DNA of 64,000 nucleotides from assembly GCA_017306415.1 (NCBI GenBank), contig JAFKIL010000003.1, forward strand, positions 372,001 through 436,000. The letters run 5' to 3'. This document shows, piece after piece, positions 1 through 8,507 of the stretch (positions within the stretch are counted from its first letter, which is position 1; each line of letters begins with the position of its first letter). Under the pieces are notes generated by a model. It did not search any database, was not told the DNA's origin, and saw only the letters and a list, made by a program, of their open reading frames with translations. The stretch comes from Microbacterium sp. (GTDB taxonomy: Bacteria; Actinomycetota; Actinomycetes; Actinomycetales; Microbacteriaceae). The position numbers and the translations under genes were made by a program.

Positions 1-1
1 G

Positions 2-559
2 CTGGACGGCACGTCCTGGGGCGTGCAGTTCGTGGTCAAGCTGGCCTCGCTTCTGATCGCGTTCCTCATCAACTCGGTCGCACTGGCCGCGCTGTTCCGG
101 TTCCTCACCGGCGCGACGCTCACGTGGCGCGCGATCTGGCCCGGCTCGATGCTCGGCGGCGGAGCCATCGCCGTCCTGCAGATCGCCGTCGGCCTGCTCT
201 TCCTGTACACGCCGTCCAACCCCCTCCTCGCGACATTCTCGATCTTCATCGCCTTCCTGCTGTGGTTCCGTCTGGTGGGCATCGTGATACTGGTCGCCGC
301 ATCGTGGATCGCGGTCGCCGCGAAGGACCGGCGCATCCCGCTCCAGACCCTCTCCGAGGCCGAGCGCGTCGCCGCGGAGCACCAGGCGCTCCTGACCGCC
401 GCGCAGGTGCGCCTGCGCACCGCGCGCGCCGCCCGCGAGAGCGCGCGGTGGCACCAGGTCTGGGCGGCCGACCGGGCCGTCCGCGCGGCGCAGGAGGAGC
501 TGGCGCAGGTGGAGGCGTCGGCTCCACCGCCGATCAAGCGCGGCATCCTCTACGACTGA
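2..559 (+). CDS. YihY/BrkB-family membrane protein, C-terminal part
   Basis: The gene enters from the left edge: the frame is open from base 2 with no credible start, so this is a 3' fragment. The visible 185 residues hold two to three hydrophobic helices, including a segment near LLWFRLVGIVILVAASW typical of the last helices of YihY/BrkB proteins. A basic, Ala/Arg-rich cytoplasmic tail with heptad-like character follows. These are inner-membrane proteins; the old RNase BN label for the family was a misassignment and no firm function is known. The family call rests on the helix pattern and the tail and is good but not certain. Confidence 0.75.
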   Translation: MDGTSWGVQFVVKLASLLIAFLINSVALAALFRFLTGATLTWRAIWPGSMLGGGAIAVLQIAVGLLFLYTPSNPLLATFSIFIAFLLWFRLVGIVILVAASWIAVAAKDRRIPLQTLSEAERVAAEHQALLTAAQVRLRTARAARESARWHQVWAADRAVRAAQEELAQVEASAPPPIKRGILYD

Positions 560-590
560 CCCGGGCACGGCGAGTGTCAGGACCCGCGGA

Positions 591-596
591 TAGTGT
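591..596 (+). promoter_or_regulatory. -10 hexamer for a leaderless exonuclease III transcript
   Basis: TAGTGT lies 7 nt before the GTG start at 604 and no purine-rich ribosome site precedes that GTG. This matches the actinobacterial pattern in which the transcript begins at the start codon. The hexamer is seen; leaderless status is inferred. Confidence 0.45.
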
Positions 597-603
597 GGAG
601 GGC

Positions 604-1452
604 GTGTCACGCCGCGTCCGCATCGCCTCCATCAACGTCAACGGCATCCGCGCCGCCACCCGCAAGGGCATGCTCGAATGGCTCGCCGATGCGGAGGTCG
701 ACGTCATGGCGCTGCAGGAGGTGCGGGCCAGCGCCGACGAGCTCGCACTCGCGCTCCCCGGCTGGGAGCTCGTCAACGACGAGGCGCTCGCCAAGGGGCG
801 CGCCGGCGTCGCCATCGCCTCCCGCACAGCGCCCACAGCCACGCGGACGGTCCTCGGCCAGGAGGGCCTCGACTCCGCGGGTCGCTGGATCGAGGCCGAC
901 TTCGAGATCGAGGGCGAGCGGCTCACGGTCGTGAGCGCCTACGTCCACACCGGCGAGGCCGACACACCGCGACAGGACGCGAAGTGGGCGTTCCTCGACG
1001 CCATGGAGGTGAGGATGCCGCGGCTCCGCGCGGAGTCCCCGCTCGCGCTCATCATGGGCGACCTCAACGTGGGCCACCGTGAGCTCGACATCCGCAACTG
1101 GAAGGGCAACGTCAAGAAGGCCGGCTTCCTGCCCAGGGAGCGCGCGTACTTCGACCGGTTCCTCGGCACGGACGGCGAGGCCGTCACCGGCGTGGACGGC
1201 TCGACCGGCACCGGACTCGGGTGGGTCGATGTCGGGCGACGCTTCCACGGCGAGGTCGACGGGCCGTACACCTGGTGGTCCATGCGCGGGCGCGCCTTCG
1301 ACAACGACACCGGCTGGCGCATCGACTACCATCTCGCCACCCCCGCTCTCGCCGACCGTGTCACCGACTACCGGGTCCTCCGCGCGCCGTCGTGGGACAC
1401 GCGCTGGAGCGACCACTCCCCGGTGGTCGCCGATTACACCCTCGGCGGCTGA
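604..1452 (+). CDS. xth: Exodeoxyribonuclease III (AP endonuclease family)
   Basis: This is a Mg-dependent exonuclease III/AP endonuclease of the EEP fold, acting at abasic sites in base-excision repair. Visible signatures are the N-terminal RIASINVNGIRAA, the metal-binding Glu in LQEVRA (near residue 40), MGDLNVGHRELD in the middle, and the C-terminal WRIDYHLATP and WSDHSPVVADY, which carry the catalytic Asp and His. The length of 282 residues is normal. The GTG at 604 was chosen because homology begins just after it and a -10-like TAGTGT lies 7 nt upstream. The frame stays open further upstream but with non-homologous sequence. It follows the YihY-like gene by 44 bp. Confidence 0.93.
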   Translation: MSRRVRIASINVNGIRAATRKGMLEWLADAEVDVMALQEVRASADELALALPGWELVNDEALAKGRAGVAIASRTAPTATRTVLGQEGLDSAGRWIEADFEIEGERLTVVSAYVHTGEADTPRQDAKWAFLDAMEVRMPRLRAESPLALIMGDLNVGHRELDIRNWKGNVKKAGFLPRERAYFDRFLGTDGEAVTGVDGSTGTGLGWVDVGRRFHGEVDGPYTWWSMRGRAFDNDTGWRIDYHLATPALADRVTDYRVLRAPSWDTRWSDHSPVVADYTLGG

Positions 1453-1521
1453 ACCGCACGGGCGTCCGCCTCGTGTCCTTCCCAGAGGACGTCACGACGA
1501 CGGACTCCCGAGCGGAAGCGG

Positions 1522-1851
1522 GTGGCAGGCAGCGTGGCCGGAAGCAGTCATGGCGCGATCGGGGTGCTGCGCATCCTCGGCGCGCTCGCGGCCATCGTCC
1601 TGGCGGTCGCGGTCCTGATCACGCGCGGACGGCTTCTCGCTGTGGCCGCAGTCCTCGGCCTCCTCTTCCTCGTCGCGACGCTCCTGTCACTCATGCTGGC
1701 GCTCACGGTCGGCCTGTTCGGCATCCGGGAGACCTGGGACTTCACCCTGGTGCCCGAGACCGTCGTCATCGAGTCGATCGGGATCGTGGTCCTCGCCGCC
1801 TTCGCCGTCCTCGTGCTGCGCGAGCGGCGCTCGGACGTCGCGAGAGCCTGA
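1522..1851 (+). CDS. Small hypothetical membrane protein
   Basis: A protein of about 109 residues with no family I recognise. It has three likely transmembrane helices (about residues 13-33, 38-62 and 82-101), with Arg-rich ends and loops that suggest an inner-membrane location. The third helix is preceded by a short polar loop rich in Glu and Thr. Starts at GTG 1522 or GTG 1534 are both possible and neither has a convincing ribosome site. It reads toward the oppositely oriented ppsA and ends 42 bp before that gene's stop. Reality is supported by the clean hydrophobic pattern and high third-position GC; function is unknown. Confidence 0.6.
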   Translation: MAGSVAGSSHGAIGVLRILGALAAIVLAVAVLITRGRLLAVAAVLGLLFLVATLLSLMLALTVGLFGIRETWDFTLVPETVVIESIGIVVLAAFAVLVLRERRSDVARA

Positions 1852-1856
1852 CGCTT

Positions 1857-1906
1857 CGCCCGCCGCCGGTCTCCCCCGGGGGGCCGCAAGAGATCAGCGG
1901 CGGGCG
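1857..1906. terminator. GC hairpin between convergent genes
   Basis: CGCCCGCCGC (1857-1866) pairs perfectly with GCGGCGGGCG (1897-1906), and an inner C-run/G-run adds further pairing. It overlaps the ppsA stop codon and follows the small membrane gene, so it could stop transcription from both sides. No U-tract follows, which is usual in this GC range. Confidence 0.4.
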
Positions 1907-4263
1907 AGCCTCGTCCACGTCTCGACGACCGTGTCGGGGTTCAAGGACATCGACTCGATGCCCTGGTCCAGCAGCCATTCGGCCAGGTCGGGGTGGTCCG
2001 ACGGACCCTGCCCGCAGATGCCGACGTACTGGCCGCGGCGTCGGCACGCCTCGATCGCCATGCCGAGGAGCTTCAGCACCGCGGGGTCGCGCTCATCGAA
2101 CGTCGACGCGACGAGGGCGGAGTCGCGGTCGAGACCGAGGGCGAGCTGGGTCATGTCGTTCGAGCCGATGGAGAAGCCGTCGAAGACGTCCAGGAACTCG
2201 TCGGCGAGGAGGGCGTTCGCCGGGATCTCGCACATCATGATCACCTCGAGCCCGTTCTCTCCACGGCGCAGGTCGTTCTCGGCGAGGAGATCGACCACCG
2301 CCCGTCCCTCCGCGACGGTGCGCACGAACGGGATCATGATCTTCACGTTCGTGAGGCCCATCTCGTCGCGCACGAATCGCAGCGCCTCGCACTCCATGTC
2401 GAAGCACGCGCGGAATGCCGGGGAGACGTAGCGGGACGCGCCGCGCCAGCCGATCATCGGGTTCTCCTCGTCGGGCTCGTACGCGTCACCGCCGAGCAGA
2501 TTCGCGTACTCGTTCGACTTGAAGTCGCTCATCCGCACGATGACCGGCTCGGGCGCGAAGGCCGCGGCGATCATCGAGACGCCCTCGGCCACGCGCCGCA
2601 CGAAATACTCGCGCGGCGACGGGTAGGCGGCGATCCGCTCGTCGACCTCGGCCCGGAGGGCTGCAGGCAGGGCGTCGTGGTCGAGGAGCGCCCGCGGATG
2701 GATGCCGATCTGGCGGTTGATCACGAACTCGAGGCGCGCGAGGCCGACGCCGCGGTTCGGCAGGCGGGAGAACGAGAACGCCTGATCCGGTGTGCCGACG
2801 TTCATCATGATCTTCACCGGGACGTCGGGCATGGCGTCGAGATGGGTCTCCTCCTCGGCGTATCCGAGCCGGCCGCGGTAGACGATGCCGTCGTCGCCCT
2901 CGGCGCACGACACTGTGACCTCCGTGCCGTCCACGAGATCGCGCGTCGCCGAGCCGGTGCCGACGACGGCGGGGATGCCCAGCTCTCGGGCGATGATCGC
3001 CGCGTGGCAGGTGCGGCCGCCCCGGTCCGTCACGATCGCCGAGGCGCGCTTCATGATCGGCTCCCAGTCCGGGTCCGTCATGTCCGCCACGAGCACGTCA
3101 CCCGGGCGGAACTGGTCCATCTGGCCGATGTCGGAGAGGACGCGCACCGCCCCGGCGCCGATCTTCTGCCCGATCGCCCGTCCGGCGACGAGCACCTCCC
3201 CGCGTTCGCGCAGCACGAAGCGCCGCATGACGTTGCCGTCGGCGCGCGACACCACGGTCTCGGGCCGGGCCTGCAGGATGTAGAGCTTCCCGTCGAGTCC
3301 GTCGCGAGCCCACTCGACGTCCATGGGCCGGCCGTAGTGCCCCTCGATCACCAGGGCGTGGCGGGCGAGCTCCTCGACCTCGGCGTCGGTGATGCTGAAC
3401 AGGCGCCGGTCGGCGAGCGGCACGTCCTCGAACGCCGTCGAGGCACCGACGCGCGTGCCGTCGGTGTAGCGCATCGCGACGGCCTTCTCGCCCACCTGTC
3501 GCTTCAGGATCGCGGGGCGCCCGGCGCGCAGCGCGGGCTTGTACACGTAGAACTCGTCGGGGTTCACCGCGCCCTGCACCACCGCCTCCCCCAGCCCGTA
3601 CGAGCTCGTGATGAACACGGCCTGGTCGAAGCCCGACTCGGTGTCGACCGTGAACAGCACGCCCGACGCACCGATGTCGGAGCGGACCATCCGCTGCACC
3701 CCGGCCGAGAGCGCCACGTCGTGATGATCGAACCCGTGGTGCACGCGGTAGGCGATCGCGCGGTCGTTGTACAGCGACGCGAAGACCCGTGAGATCGCCT
3801 GCAGGACGTCGTCGATCCCGCCGATGTTGAGGAACGTCTCCTGCTGCCCCGCGAAGGAGGCGTCCGGGAGGTCCTCCGCGGTCGCCGAGGACCGCACCGC
3901 CCAGGTCACGGCATCCGGATCAGGGTCGTCCGCGAGGAGCGTGGCGAATGCCGCGCGGATGTCGCGCTCGAGGTCCGCGGGGAACGGCTGCTCCTCGATC
4001 CAGCGCCGCACCTGGGCGCCCACCTGCGCCAGGGCTGCGACGTCGTCGATGTCGAGCGCCTCGACCTCGGAGCGGATGCGGTCCGCCAGGCCGTCGTGTG
4101 CGAGGAAGGCGCGGTAGGCATCGGCGGTGGTCGCGAACCCGCCCGGCACGCGCACCCCGGCGTCGGCGAGATGGGACACCATCTCGCCGAGAGACGCGTT
4201 CTTCCCGCCCACCTGCGGGAGGTCGCGCATCCCGATCTCGTGGAACCACAGGACACTGCTCAT
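1894..4263 (-). CDS. ppsA: Phosphoenolpyruvate synthase (pyruvate, water dikinase)
   Basis: It converts pyruvate and ATP to PEP, AMP and phosphate, a gluconeogenic step. The protein (789 residues) shows the full order: an N-terminal ATP-grasp domain beginning with the family sequence [23 protein letters not shown], the central phospho-His swivelling domain with [19 protein letters not shown] (catalytic His), and a C-terminal PEP/pyruvate TIM barrel with [17 protein letters not shown] and [10 protein letters not shown] near the end. The start was set at ATG 4263, where AGGAG sits at good distance, rather than an upstream in-frame codon at 4293. It is the second gene of a ppsR-ppsA pair, 22 bp behind ppsR. 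With pckG elsewhere in the window the cell has two routes to PEP. Confidence 0.95.
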   Translation of the reverse strand: MSSVLWFHEIGMRDLPQVGGKNASLGEMVSHLADAGVRVPGGFATTADAYRAFLAHDGLADRIRSEVEALDIDDVAALAQVGAQVRRWIEEQPFPADLERDIRAAFATLLADDPDPDAVTWAVRSSATAEDLPDASFAGQQETFLNIGGIDDVLQAISRVFASLYNDRAIAYRVHHGFDHHDVALSAGVQRMVRSDIGASGVLFTVDTESGFDQAVFITSSYGLGEAVVQGAVNPDEFYVYKPALRAGRPAILKRQVGEKAVAMRYTDGTRVGASTAFEDVPLADRRLFSITDAEVEELARHALVIEGHYGRPMDVEWARDGLDGKLYILQARPETVVSRADGNVMRRFVLRERGEVLVAGRAIGQKIGAGAVRVLSDIGQMDQFRPGDVLVADMTDPDWEPIMKRASAIVTDRGGRTCHAAIIARELGIPAVVGTGSATRDLVDGTEVTVSCAEGDDGIVYRGRLGYAEEETHLDAMPDVPVKIMMNVGTPDQAFSFSRLPNRGVGLARLEFVINRQIGIHPRALLDHDALPAALRAEVDERIAAYPSPREYFVRRVAEGVSMIAAAFAPEPVIVRMSDFKSNEYANLLGGDAYEPDEENPMIGWRGASRYVSPAFRACFDMECEALRFVRDEMGLTNVKIMIPFVRTVAEGRAVVDLLAENDLRRGENGLEVIMMCEIPANALLADEFLDVFDGFSIGSNDMTQLALGLDRDSALVASTFDERDPAVLKLLGMAIEACRRRGQYVGICGQGPSDHPDLAEWLLDQGIESMSLNPDTVVETWTRLARR

Positions 4264-4285
4264 GATCTGCTCCTCATGGGTCACG

Positions 4286-5143
4286 TCAGGCACGCAGCTT
4301 CATGGTCTGCATGATGACGGCGGACATCTCCTCGACGCTCTTGGTCGCGGAGTTCAGGAACGGCACATGGTTGCGCCGGTACAGGTCTTCGGCGCGGCGC
4401 AACTCGAGGGTGCACTGCTCGAGGCTCGCGTAGCGCGAACTGGGACGACGCTCGTGGCGCACCTGGCTCAGGCGCAACGGCGTCGTCGTCAGGCCGAAGC
4501 AGCGGTCGCGATGGGCGGCCACCGCACGGGGCAGCGGCTCGGTCGGGAAGTCGTCGTCGGTCAGCGGATAGTTCGCCACGAGCAGGCCGTACTGCAGCGC
4601 GAGGTACATCGTGGTCGGCGTCTTCCCGCAGCGCGACGGCGCGATGATGACGACGTCGGCGATGTCGAGCGCGCGGCCGCTCTGGCCGTCGTCGTGCTCG
4701 ATGGCGTATTCCACCGCCCGCATGCGCCCGAGGTAGCGCTCCATGTCGCCGACCCCGTGATACTGCCCGAGCTGCTCGGACGCGGTCGTGCCGAGCGCCT
4801 GCTCGAGCTCTGTGAGGTGCCCCGCGAGCAGATCGATGACGACGGCGCCCGAGCCGGCGATGATGTCCCGCAGCCGGCGGTTCTTCACGGTCGTGAAGAG
4901 GATGGGCGCGAGCCCCGCGGCCGCTGCGGTGCGGATGTCGTCCACCACGCGGCTCGCGCCCTCGGCGGTGTCGACGAACGGGATGGTGTGGCGCACGACA
5001 TCCACGGCCGGGAAGTTCGCGAGCAGGGCGCTGCCCAGCGTCTCGGCCGTGATGCCGGTGCTGTCGGAGATGAAATAGGCCGCGCGGCGCCCCTGCGCGA
5101 CGGCGGGTTCGCCGGGCGCGGGGGGAATGGTCGGATCGATCAT
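4286..5143 (-). CDS. ppsR: PEP synthase regulatory protein (bifunctional kinase/pyrophosphorylase, DUF299)
   Basis: Members of this family switch PEP synthase by ADP-dependent phosphorylation of a Thr next to the catalytic His, and reverse it by Pi-dependent dephosphorylation. The 285-residue product shows the N-terminal [21 protein letters not shown] and the P-loop-like [13 protein letters not shown] (residues near 160), both diagnostic of DUF299. The start at ATG 5143 has GGAG upstream. The frame is open to 5341, but that extension overlaps the divergent trpS promoter and lacks homology. Adjacency to ppsA on the same strand fits the function exactly. Confidence 0.92.
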   Translation of the reverse strand: MIDPTIPPAPGEPAVAQGRRAAYFISDSTGITAETLGSALLANFPAVDVVRHTIPFVDTAEGASRVVDDIRTAAAAGLAPILFTTVKNRRLRDIIAGSGAVVIDLLAGHLTELEQALGTTASEQLGQYHGVGDMERYLGRMRAVEYAIEHDDGQSGRALDIADVVIIAPSRCGKTPTTMYLALQYGLLVANYPLTDDDFPTEPLPRAVAAHRDRCFGLTTTPLRLSQVRHERRPSSRYASLEQCTLELRRAEDLYRRNHVPFLNSATKSVEEMSAVIMQTMKLRA

Positions 5144-5321
5144 CGCGGTTCTCCGAAGGACGGCGCGGTGGAAAGCTGGGCCTGGCACCCACCCTATGGG
5201 GGTGCATGAGACGTCTTCTGGGTGATCGGCGGCGAAAGACTGCTCATTCTTTCCGGAACGCCAAGTTCGATGCGACCCGGATGGTCTCGCCGCGACGCCG
5301 GCCCGCGGCATCCGCCGCCCG

Positions 5322-5327
5322 TAGAAT
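5322..5327 (+). promoter_or_regulatory. -10 hexamer for trpS
   Basis: TAGAAT is followed by 6 nt and then the GTG start of trpS at 5334. No Shine-Dalgarno sequence intervenes, so a leaderless mRNA is likely. Confidence 0.55.
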
Positions 5328-5333
5328 CGACAG

Positions 5334-6338
5334 GTGAACAAGCCCCGCCTCTACTCCGGAATGCAGCCGTCGGCCGACTCCCTCCAGATCGGCAACTACA
5401 TCGGAGCGCTCATGCAGTGGCGGGACCTGCAGGAGTCGTACGACGCGTTCTTCTCCGTCGTCGATCTGCACGCGCTCACCCAGCCGAACGATCCCGCCGA
5501 ACTGCGCGAGAAGACCCGCCGCACGGTCGCCCAGTACATCGCGGCGGGGATCGAGCCGTCGAAGTCGACGCTGTACGTCCAGTCGCACGTGCCGGCCCAC
5601 GCCGAGCTCGCGTGGATCCTCTCGACGATCACCGGGTTCGGCGAGGCCGGGCGGATGACCCAGTTCAAGGACAAGTCGCAGCGCTACGGCGCCGACGCGA
5701 CCTCGGTCGGACTCTTCACGTACCCGGTGCTGATGGCGGCCGACATCCTGCTCTACCAGACCGACATCGTGCCCGTCGGCGACGACCAGAAGCAGCACGT
5801 GGAGCTGACGCGCGACCTCGCCGAGCGGTTCAACTCGCGGTACGGTGCGACGTTCCGCGTGCCGACGCCGGTGATCCAGCAGGAGACGGCGCGCATCTAC
5901 GACCTCCAGAACCCGACCGCGAAGATGTCGAAGTCGGCGGAGTCGGATGCCGGGGTGCTGTGGCTGCTCGACGATCCCGGAGTCTCCGCGAAGAAGATCA
6001 TGCGCGCGGTGACCGACTCCGAGGGATCGGTGCGGTACGACCGCGAGCAGAAGCCCGGCGTGTCGAACCTCCTCGTGATCTACGCCGCGCTCACCGGCCG
6101 CCAGGTCGCGTCGATCGAGGACGAGTACGCGGGCCGCGGCTACGGCGACTTCAAGAAGGGTCTCGCCGAGGTCGTCGTGAACGAGTTCGGGCCGGTGCGC
6201 GAGCGCGCGCTCCAGCTGCTCTCGGATCCGGCCGAACTCGACCGCGTGCTCGCGATCAACGCCGGCAAAGCGCAGGACGTCGCGGACCGCACGCTGACCG
6301 ACGTGTACGACCGCGTCGGGCTGCTCCGCCGCCGGTAG
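5334..6338 (+). CDS. trpS: Tryptophan-tRNA ligase
   Basis: It charges tRNA-Trp in the cytoplasm. The class I signatures are clear: the N-terminal [19 protein letters not shown] holds the HIGH-type motif (here QIGN), and KMSKS lies at about residues 197-201. The conserved TQFKDKSQR and [31 protein letters not shown] stretches are also present. The length of 334 residues is normal. The GTG start fits both homology and the adjacent -10 hexamer. It is transcribed alone and away from ppsR. Two family-1 inverted-repeat elements lie behind its stop. Confidence 0.96.
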   Translation: MNKPRLYSGMQPSADSLQIGNYIGALMQWRDLQESYDAFFSVVDLHALTQPNDPAELREKTRRTVAQYIAAGIEPSKSTLYVQSHVPAHAELAWILSTITGFGEAGRMTQFKDKSQRYGADATSVGLFTYPVLMAADILLYQTDIVPVGDDQKQHVELTRDLAERFNSRYGATFRVPTPVIQQETARIYDLQNPTAKMSKSAESDAGVLWLLDDPGVSAKKIMRAVTDSEGSVRYDREQKPGVSNLLVIYAALTGRQVASIEDEYAGRGYGDFKKGLAEVVVNEFGPVRERALQLLSDPAELDRVLAINAGKAQDVADRTLTDVYDRVGLLRRR

Positions 6339-6379
6339 CGCCGACCCCGCGGGCGGGCGGCCGGGTCGCAGGCGGGCAA

Positions 6380-6479
6380 CGTACCGTTCTCAGGAGAAGC
6401 GGCATCCGGCCCGACCGCGAGCCGCACGGATTCGCGAGCCGGGGTCGGGTCGGACGTCGTCGATCCTGAGAACGGTACG
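6380..6479. repeat. Family-1 dispersed inverted-repeat element, copy 1
   Basis: CGTACCGTTCTCAGGA (6380-6395) and its exact complement TCCTGAGAACGGTACG (6464-6479) bound a 100-bp unit. The interior differs from other copies but holds a nested CCCGACC/GGTCGGG pair. It lies 41 bp after trpS in a convergent gap. Confidence 0.9.
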
Positions 6480-6574
6480 GCGGAGAACCCGCATAGACGC
6501 CGGTCAGGGAGTCGCGGGCGCTGGACTCGATCGGCTCTGGCGTCCTGCACGCGGTCCGGCGCCGCGTACCCACC

Positions 6575-6674
6575 CGTACCGTTCTCAGGACCCGCTGAGT
6601 TGGGGCAGCGGGAGATTCGCGAAGAAGCCGGCATCTCCCGCCGCACAGACGGCACCGATCCTGAGAACAGTACG
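6575..6674. repeat. Family-1 dispersed inverted-repeat element, copy 2
   Basis: A 100-bp unit with left arm CGTACCGTTCTCAGGA and right arm TCCTGAGAACAGTACG, one mismatch from the consensus. The interior has a nested GCGGGAGAT/ATCTCCCGC hairpin. With copy 1 it fills the 6339-6697 gap between trpS and the convergent DUF559 gene; I see no gene in that gap. Confidence 0.9.
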
Positions 6675-6697
6675 GCGAATGACCCCGTCGAGCTCGG

Positions 6698-7531
6698 TCA
6701 GACGTGCTGACGCGATCGGATGAGACCCTGCAGCGCTCCGAGCACCTGCTCGGGTCGGTAGAGGATGTCCTCCGCGACGACGCGGAACGTCGGAAAGCCC
6801 CGTGCGGCAAGCGCGAGGTCGCGCGCGTGGTCCTTGCGCTGCGTAGCCCAATCGGAGTGGAATTCTCTGCTGTCGCACTCGACGACGAGCCAGCCGTCGA
6901 CGAGGAGGTCGACACGACCGATGCCCTCGAAGCGGACCTGCAGCTCCACCTGACAGCCCAGGGCGCGGGCTATGAGTCGAACCAGCGTCTCCGGACCGGA
7001 CTCTGCTCGCCCGTCGACGAGGCTCCTCACCGCGGAGAAGCGGTCGGGCAGCAATGCGAAGAGCTCGTCCAGTTCAGACAGACTGATGAGTCCGCGGTTC
7101 AGTGCGCTGTCGATCGTGGCGACCATCGCCCGCGGCGACTGGCATCGGAAGGCGTGCCGAAGGGCGTCGATGACGGGAACGACAGTCGCGCCGGCGGGAC
7201 TCTCATGACTGCTCCAATGGAGTCGCACCGGGTCTGACGACGCGCGTCGTCTCGGCGGCTGCTGCGGTCCCCGGAGACGGGCGGCCCGAGGGTCGACGTG
7301 GACATGCAGGAGCGCATTGTCGAGCACGAACACACCGAGCGCTGCCAAGAGCGAGAGGCAGGTGAGCCGGCCACCGACCCGAACGGCGCGAACGATGCGG
7401 TCGTCCACTCCCGTCGGCAGGTAGCGATCCCGCCTGACGTGGAGGAGTGCGCCGAGCCGCACGGCCCTTCGGATGGTACGTCGTGTGTAGCCGTCGGCGA
7501 AGAGTTCTGCTCGAGTGAGGAATTCGGTCAT
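6698..7531 (-). CDS. AbiEi-like N-terminus with DUF559 nuclease-like C-terminus
   Basis: The N-terminus (FLTRAELFADGYTRRTIRRAVRLG...RRDRYLP) looks like the winged-helix domain of type IV AbiEi-family antitoxins. The C-terminal 90 residues have a DUF559/Vsr-like PD-(D/E)XK layout: VDLLVDGWLVVECD, then HSDWATQRKDHARDLALAARG and a final helix. This two-domain type is common in actinobacteria, usually as an orphan without a toxin gene, and none is seen here. Its role is unknown; nuclease activity is possible. The start at ATG 7531 was chosen because the domain begins immediately after it; an in-frame TTG lies 30 bp upstream. Family-1 elements flank it on both sides. Confidence 0.75.
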   Translation of the reverse strand: MTEFLTRAELFADGYTRRTIRRAVRLGALLHVRRDRYLPTGVDDRIVRAVRVGGRLTCLSLLAALGVFVLDNALLHVHVDPRAARLRGPQQPPRRRASSDPVRLHWSSHESPAGATVVPVIDALRHAFRCQSPRAMVATIDSALNRGLISLSELDELFALLPDRFSAVRSLVDGRAESGPETLVRLIARALGCQVELQVRFEGIGRVDLLVDGWLVVECDSREFHSDWATQRKDHARDLALAARGFPTFRVVAEDILYRPEQVLGALQGLIRSRQHV

Positions 7532-7623
7532 CCCGCGAGCCTCGATGCACCCGCGTGCCAAGCCGCGCGTGGTCGGTGCGACGGGGGATCGGCGTCCCCC
7601 CGCCCGCGATGGGGAGGAGCCCC

Positions 7624-7723
7624 CGTACCGTTCTCAGGATCAGCGAGCGCTCCGACAGCTGGGGGTGGCTGAGCCGCGCGGGTGGGACGTGTCGTCGTCC
7701 GTGCCGTTCCTGAGAACGGTACG
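7624..7723. repeat. Family-1 dispersed inverted-repeat element, copy 3
   Basis: Exactly 100 bp, bounded by CGTACCGTTCTCAGGA and TCCTGAGAACGGTACG. The interior carries small nested stems (TCAGC/GCTGA and GGACG/CGTCC). This is the only copy in a divergent gap, between the DUF559 gene and the GNAT gene. The remaining DNA of 7532-7894 is this element, about 90 bp without a visible signal, and the tandem repeat at 7813. Confidence 0.9.
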
Positions 7724-7812
7724 GCCTTGGGGCAGGGAGGACGGGGCGGAGGGTCCCGAGTGGAGGAAGTGCGGGGCGGATGGGCGGGCGGTCCAGCCTG
7801 CTGGCGGTGGCG

Positions 7813-7892
7813 GGTCGGTAGGGTCGCGGATCGGTAGGGAGGCGGGTCGGTAGGGTGGCGGATCGGTAGGGAGGCGGGTCGGTAGGGTGGCG
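7813..7892 (+). repeat. Five tandem 16-bp units ending in the GNAT gene promoter
   Basis: Two alternating variants, GGTCGGTAGGGTGGCG (first copy with one change) and GATCGGTAGGGAGGCG, follow each other without gaps for five units. Each odd unit contains TAGGGT, and the last TAGGGT (7882-7887) lies 6 nt before the GTG start at 7895. The array is therefore a repeated -10 region. Confidence 0.85.
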
Positions 7893-7894
7893 GG

Positions 7895-8461
7895 GTGGAA
7901 CCGGTGACCCTGCAGACCGAGCGGCTGGTGCTCTCGCCGCCCGACGAGGCGGACATCGACGCCATCACCGAGGCCGCCCAGGATCCCGAGGTCCCGCGCT
8001 GGACCACCCTCCCCTCGCCCTACACCCGCGCGCACGCCGAGGACTTCGTCGCCAAGGCCGCGACCTGGTGGGCACAGACGAGCGAGCTGACCTGGGGCGT
8101 CCGGCACGAAGACCGCTGGGTGGGCATGGTCGGCCTCCACCGCGTGGAGCCGCGCGGGGCCGCCGAGATCGGCTACTGGATGGCCCGCCCCGCGCGGGGG
8201 CGCGGGTTCCTCACCGAGGCGGCGCGGCGCGTCGTGGACTTCGGGTTCGCGGACGAGGGTCTCGGCCTCGCGCGCATCGAGTGGCGCGCGGTGGTGGGCA
8301 ACGTCCCCTCGGCGCGGGTCGCCCGACGCATCGGCTTCCGCTACGAAGGGCTCGTGCGGCAGGGCCTGAGCGACCCTCGCGGGCGGTCCGACGGGTGGAT
8401 CGCCGGTCTGCTCCGCGACGACGATCGCTCCCCGCAGCCGTGGCCCGTGCTCGACGACTGA
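7895..8461 (+). CDS. GNAT-family N-acetyltransferase (RimJ/RimL type)
   Basis: This is an acetyl-CoA dependent acetyltransferase of the RimJ/RimL/SpeG-like branch, substrate unknown. It has LQTERLVLSPPDEADIDAI at the start, the acetyl-CoA loop IGYWMARPARGRGFLTEAARRVVDFGF (motif A, near residues 92-118), and IEWRAVVGNVPSARVARRIGFRYEG with the motif B asparagine and C-terminal strand. The length of 188 residues is normal. The GTG start is set 6 nt behind a TAGGGT hexamer in the 16-bp tandem array, which suggests a leaderless mRNA. It stands alone, followed by the Fpg/Nei gene on the same strand. Confidence 0.88.
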   Translation: MEPVTLQTERLVLSPPDEADIDAITEAAQDPEVPRWTTLPSPYTRAHAEDFVAKAATWWAQTSELTWGVRHEDRWVGMVGLHRVEPRGAAEIGYWMARPARGRGFLTEAARRVVDFGFADEGLGLARIEWRAVVGNVPSARVARRIGFRYEGLVRQGLSDPRGRSDGWIAGLLRDDDRSPQPWPVLDD

Positions 8462-8495
8462 CCTCCGGGCCACCCACGTCGTCAGACGTGCGTGA

Positions 8496-8501
8496 CAGGA
8501 T
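8496..8501 (+). promoter_or_regulatory. -10-like hexamer for the Fpg/Nei gene
   Basis: CAGGAT lies 6 nt before the ATG at 8508. The same arrangement, CAGGAT plus 6 nt plus ATG, occurs before the AlkZ-like gene at 51109. Confidence 0.35.
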
Positions 8502-8507
8502 GGGCGC

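Noticed and set aside
6380-6479. Integron attC site for the family-1 elements
   Set aside because: Length and end complementarity are in range, but the arms lack the RYYYAAC and GTTRRRY core sites, elements are not arrayed with gene cassettes, and no integrase gene is present.
6380-6674. A composite transposon bounded by family-1 copies
   Set aside because: The DNA between copies 1 and 2 is 95 bp with no gene, and no transposase is seen anywhere in the window. Target-site duplications could not be recognised.
7813-7892. CRISPR array
   Set aside because: The 16-bp units follow each other without spacers, and there are no cas genes in the window.
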